Source: Desmodesmus armatus
Lineage: Eukaryota > Chlorophyta > Chlorophyceae > Sphaeropleales > Scenedesmaceae
NCBI GenBank assembly: GCA_007449985.2
Contig: VIIQ02000026.1
Span: forward strand, 496,001 to 560,000
DNA length: 64,000 nt
Reading direction: 5' to 3'
A program made the translations under genes and the position numbers. The notes below the pieces were generated by a model. It ran no database searches and had not been told where the DNA came from. It saw only the letters and a list, made by a program, of their open reading frames with translations. Of this stretch, positions 59,901 to 64,000 are shown one piece after another (position 1 is the first letter of the stretch; every line of letters begins with the position of its first letter).

Positions 59901-62629
59901 GGCCTGGTGCCTGTGGTTCAGGGCTCCCACCAAGTGTGTGCTGACAGCTTGTGCCATTGAGCCAACGTGGCAATGTGCAGGCCCTCTCACAGACCTGTAC
60001 ATGCTCTGCATGTCCTCTGTTGTGTGGTCTCATGTCTTCATGCTCCTGCGGATGTGCAGCCCATTGGCCGCAAGGTGTGTGCGGTGCTGCTGGCGGGGCT
60101 GAGTGCGTGTGTGGTGTGGAGCTCAGCCACCATCTTCACAGGGGGCCACCCAGACCTGTCACCCTTCAGCCTCATGATCAGGTCAGCAACCAGAGATGCT
60201 TCTCAACTGGATGCGGGGCTTGGAGTCTGTGCTCTAGTTTGTTTTTGATTCCTGAACCCTCAACCCTAGTTTGGTGTTGTGGCCTTTTGCGCTGTTGTCC
60301 TGTGATTTTTGCAAGCTGCCCGTCTGCAGCCACAGCTTCAGCACGCCCTCAGCACTCGAAGTGGCGGATTAGGCTGCGTGTTCCATGTGCTGGTGACATG
60401 CCCTCATCTGTCCTGACGCTTCTGCTGCGTTGTGTCCCGTGCAGGAGTGCTGTGGGCAGTGAGTGGGGAGTGCAGCTGCTGGTGATGTGGCCGCTGGCCT
60501 ACATCTGCTTCTGCACATACTTTGCGCTCTTCAGGTACTGTGTGTGGAGCACTGGGTGCATCGCACATGCTTCATGCGCTCTTAGCATGAGGTCATGGTG
60601 CTTGCGATATGCATGGTGGGCCAAACGACATGAGCTGTCTCGCCCATCAGCCGCGGGTGCAGGCATGTAGAGGTGGGCAACACAAGACCAGGTGCCACAG
60701 CGCTGTTTCAGCACATCGCCACAACTTGCTCCATCAACTGCTGGTGGGCCCGGGTGTGGTCGTTGGATTAGGTATCCATACCATACTCAGCTTGAAAGTA
60801 GCTGTGTCCTGCATTCCTGCCATGCTGCCGTCATGCCTGGCCGGCTCCTGCAGGTTGAATGCGTTCAACTACAACAAGCTGCTGCCGCGCACCACCACTG
60901 GAGCTGCGCTCATGCAGAACGGCTCCCTCATGGCCCGCTTTGCTGCACCCACGTGCTGGAACCTGCTGCACATGGCTCACATGGACGGCAAGCTGGACGA
61001 TAAGGGCACAACCACTGTGTTCACACAGGTGGGTCTTGCCTGCTGGCTTTTGGGGCTAAGGGCCTGCTGTCTGTTTGAAACTGTTGCAGTGCCTTTGTAC
61101 GTGTGTCATGCGTGACAGCAGCTACCTGCTTGCCATACACAGCTGCATCTGTAACGATGAACCCGCCACCTGGTGAACCATTCTGAATATCTTTTCACAT
61201 ATCCAAGTTGTCTTACGTGCTGGCTGCTGGTTGCTGTGTGCAGAACATGGGCACGATGACTGTGCTTCCTGTGCTGGGCAAGCACCTCAACACGTACTTG
61301 CCCCTGCTGCTGGTGGTGCACTGCGTGCTCATCTGGCTCAACTTGTGGGACCGCATGGCAGGGGCATGCGTGGGCAGCAAGTTCCGCTTCAGCAAGTAAG
61401 TCGCTGCTGGGCGGCTTCTGACAAGCGTGGATACCTGCATTGGCAGTTTGTGGCGCGTGCGCCATGTTTTGTGAGACCAAGCCTGTCCTGCGCATGTGCT
61501 GAGTGCAGCCCCCAGCTGGTTTGTTGCGTAAGTGATGGTGATGGCAGTTTCTTGCTGCGCTCTTTCGCGCCTCATAGTCGCACCCATGTCTGGGTCATCC
61601 CTGCTGGTTGCTGTGCGTCGGCTGGTATTCTGACAGCTGTTGTGCGTGGTACCTGTCTGTTGCAGTGACGATGTTGACGACCAGTACACGGAGAAGGGCA
61701 GGCAGCTCATCCGTAAGGAGGGGGAGGCGCTGGCTGCCGGCATGCGCATTGGGGAGGTGCTGGCAGCCGGCGACCTGGAGCTGCCAGGCGTGCCGCCTCG
61801 CAAGAAGCCAGGTGGGCATTTCACCTTGAGGTTTCTCCATGCTGCAGTGTTGAATGTGCAATGAGAGCCCCTGTTACAAACAGTGCCACATATATGTAGC
61901 TCTGTCGCGGAGAAGGTGGTGCGTCGGTTTGCCTCCTGTTGGCATCCTGCTTGCAATGTATGCAACTATAGATATAGCAGCGTTTCCAACCAACGAGCCA
62001 TGAAATCTTGCAACAACCTGCGGTTTCCTGCTGCTTGTGTGGTCCGCAGGTGCCCGCGGCAAGGGTTCCTGGTTCAAGCTGCTGGGAAGGCAGCAGCAGT
62101 CTGGCGGCGGTGCAGACAGCGGTGCCGTGTCTGGCATCACCAGCAGCAGCCAACCCGCTGCTGCAGATGGCGCCGGCAGCAGCAGCAGCAGGGGCGAGCA
62201 GCGCTCCAGCATGATGCAGCTGCTGACGGGCGGGGCGCGCAGCGACGAGCAGGGTGGAGCACGGACGGGCCTGCTGTCGAGCCTTGTGCAGAACAAGTAA
62301 GACGCTCAAGCTGCTTTGGTTACTGGTTCTTTGATTGGGTCTATAAGGAGCGTGTCATCATGTGTTGATGTGATCTGCAGCTTCCAGCAATGCCATCATG
62401 AGCAGTGCTGACAGGTCCCCCCCCCCCCTGCCTTACTCAGTTTCACCGCAACGTGGCACGGTGCTGACGGGTGTACTGTTGCTGCAGGTATGGCGCCAGC
62501 CCATCCAGCAGTGATGGTGATTCGGGCAATGCAGCTGGTGCAGGCCTTGACGGCATCTTTGCAGAGCTGGGCACCAGCCAGGGGCGGCCGGGACCCACGC
62601 GGCCGCAGTGGCGAGTGTCACGCAGTTGA
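56908..62629 (+). CDS. LMBRD2: LMBR1-domain membrane protein, LMBD2 type, 695 aa
   Basis: Multi-pass membrane protein of the LMBR1 family; metazoan LMBD2 has been linked to receptor signalling, and the plant and algal role is poorly known. Fourteen exons chain in frame: 56908-57141, 57708-57834, 58121-58316, 58472-58592, 58943-59069, 59288-59396, 59599-59698, 60060-60181, 60445-60534, 60854-61028, 61244-61395, 61666-61811, 62050-62296, 62488-62629. Landmarks: MWGFFSLGLVLVAGTIAQLL, YAWAVSMSIVLVTPLD, WKITYWSTQVLTWLVLPFFQ, DAGDFTVGGRC, ALSNTFGLSVGILLMGYGLV, EIPRELW, QMPRRDPLRPLME, NAFNYNKLLP and LNLWDRM. The repeated hydrophobic segments fit about nine helices, with a cytosolic loop containing QYEEVIMHGLDLEAVVK. 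The C-terminus is Ser/Gly/Gln-rich. The intron after 59396 has a GC donor (AG/GCAAGC). Total length equals that of the animal family members. Confidence 0.93.
57266..57395. repeat. Inverted repeat (hairpin) in LMBD2 intron 1
   Basis: The left arm 57266-57302 and right arm 57359-57395 are reverse complements over 37 bases with three mismatches and a 56-base gap. Both arms contain GAGCCCTGTCGGCGC or its complement. It could be a fold-back element or small-RNA precursor. Confidence 0.85.
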
Positions 62630-64000
62630 GGGATTGGTTCTGTCACGGGCCGTCTGGTTTGTTCACGCATTTTCAGGCGACACCACGTGTCCAGGTGGAT
62701 ACTGTTGCAGAAGCACAGTATGTTGGCTCAGCAGAAGTGGTTTTCTGCATGATCTCTGGACAGGCTGGTGCAACAGGTTTAAGGTGTAATCTGGGGGTTA
62801 TGAGGGTGGCGACGGCTCTGGCGGTGCGCTAGATGTAGGGTTATGAGGGTGGCACACGCTATTTTTCAATCACCAGCCAGTATGTCTTGCTGCTAGAACT
62901 GACTGACGCCCAGCCTGGCAAGGCCACACCTTTACCTACGTACCCGTCAACGGGCACCTGCCACCAACCAGCTTTCAGAACGATGGACCACACCGCGCAC
63001 TGCAGGATTCATGTGAGTTAGAGGCATTGCCATATTACACTAAGTAAAAATGAAAAACCAAATACTAAACTAGGGCATTGCTGTTGCGCCGGGGAGGAAG
63101 GGTTCTTCCAAACAGGCGGGTGACATGTTTGTAGGGGAGAATAAATAGTTTGTGCATCTGAATGCCACCATTGGTGCCAGCAGCTTGCATTGAAGAGAGA
63201 CTGATGCCACACGTTCTGCCGGCGCCTTGTGACCCTGTGGTGCGCAGGTAGTGCCACCCAAGGGGTGCGGCAGAACAGCTGAGTGTGTATTCAGGTTTGA
63301 GGCAACAAATAATGAGAACGAATCTGAGCCCGCCCCGGCAGCTGCTCAAACTTGCACTGGCTGTCAGTTGAGCTGTAACCGTGATAGATTTTGAAACACC
63401 CATCGAGCAACACGTCTGCGATACTGCTCACTGGCTATCAAATTGTCACAAAAGGAATTTCACGGCATCGGCAGCGATCCCACACATCGTTCTAACAGTG
63501 CCAGCATCCCCGCCACCGGCCGGTTTGTCAGCTGCGATCTGCGCAAGGCTCAGCCGTGAAGACGGCGTCTATAAGCTTCAGGTGATTATCGCATCAATAT
63601 CTGTGCTCGTGAGCACCAGCCAGTGCCTGAGCAAGCAACTGACTTGGGTGCTGTTCTGTTCTGCAGCATCAGGAGCTGTGGGCCCTTGAGATCAAAAGCT
63701 GCCCAATACCGCTCGTCAAGAGCTCACACCAGAGCAAAACAAGCTATCAGTGAAGGTCTGCGAAGCTGCTGCGACACTCTTCTTGTTGTGAGCCGTGCAG
63801 CAGCTGCTGCAGACGAGGCAGCAGTGACAAGAACGGTGAGAGGAGTAAGAGCTCTTGCTGATTCCTGCGCACGACGGCAGCATATCAAGATGATTTGAAA
63901 AGGAAAGCTGCCAGGCAGTCCCACAGCCCAATGGCCACAACAGGAGACGCACAGCACACAGAGCGTGAACTGTGCCTCGCAGTACAGCAGAGGGCACACG
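62630..64000. other. Downstream region, no gene recognised
   Basis: This is the 3'UTR of the LMBD2-like gene followed by about 1.2 kb without a supportable gene. An open stretch 63381-63590 could be joined to 63666-63752 by a GTGATT…CTGCAG intron, but it has no ATG and no recognisable domain. Confidence 0.45.
62785..62789 (+). terminator. Candidate polyadenylation signal TGTAA for the LMBD2-like gene
   Basis: TGTAA lies 156 bases after the stop at 62627-62629. It is based on the motif and distance only. Confidence 0.4.

Noticed and set aside
63381..63752. Possible small two-exon gene near the right edge
   Set aside because: There is a splice-like junction, but no in-frame ATG and no domain or signal peptide, so the evidence is too weak.
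1..64000. tRNA, rRNA or snRNA genes
   Set aside because: I looked for B-box-like and conserved rRNA segments while reading and found none that came with a foldable partner. A covariance-model scan would be decisive.

Overview
This window reads as nuclear DNA of a green alga, most likely a chlorophycean (Scenedesmus/Raphidocelis-like). It has many short exons separated by 100-500 bp GT-AG introns, a plastid-type glutamyl endopeptidase, a receptor-like TKL kinase with the beta-helix ectodomain typical of chlorophytes, and proteins rich in poly-Ala, poly-Ser and poly-Gln encoded by CAG/CTG runs. Species and family assignments rest on recognition, not on a search. Exon models were built by hand: each junction uses a visible GT(GC)/AG pair and was checked for phase.

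Layout. 164-3200 (+): 3' part of a serine carboxypeptidase (S10). 4577-16054 (+): 19-exon receptor-like TKL kinase, about 1566 aa. 18202-20095 (-): F-box/LRR protein. 21027-21515 (+): two-exon small secreted protein with eight cysteines. 23124-33953 (-): 24-exon chloroplast glutamyl endopeptidase (CGEP, S9D). 34471-39828 (+): DNA primase small subunit (PRIM1), divergent from CGEP. 41270-47082 (+) and 48495-53943 (-): two MYND-finger paralogues facing each other in an inverted duplication. 54148-55473 (-): coiled-coil/low-complexity protein lying almost wholly inside a pair of 42-bp inverted repeats. 56908-62629 (+): LMBR1-domain protein of the LMBD2 type, 695 aa. The rest is intergenic, with nothing else I can support. 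The genes are unrelated in function, and no pathway cluster is apparent.

Most unusual structure. Introns of two unrelated genes (kinase and CGEP) carry short, near-identical copies of the neighbouring exon's edge together with its splice site: one donor copy and two acceptor copies in the kinase, two donor copies in CGEP. The kinase introns also hold a 72-bp-arm hairpin and a 25.6-copy 37-bp minisatellite that is open in all three frames of the minus strand. Three otherwise intact genes (carboxypeptidase, F-box/LRR, MYND copy 1) each have one frame break, which may be assembly indels or real lesions.
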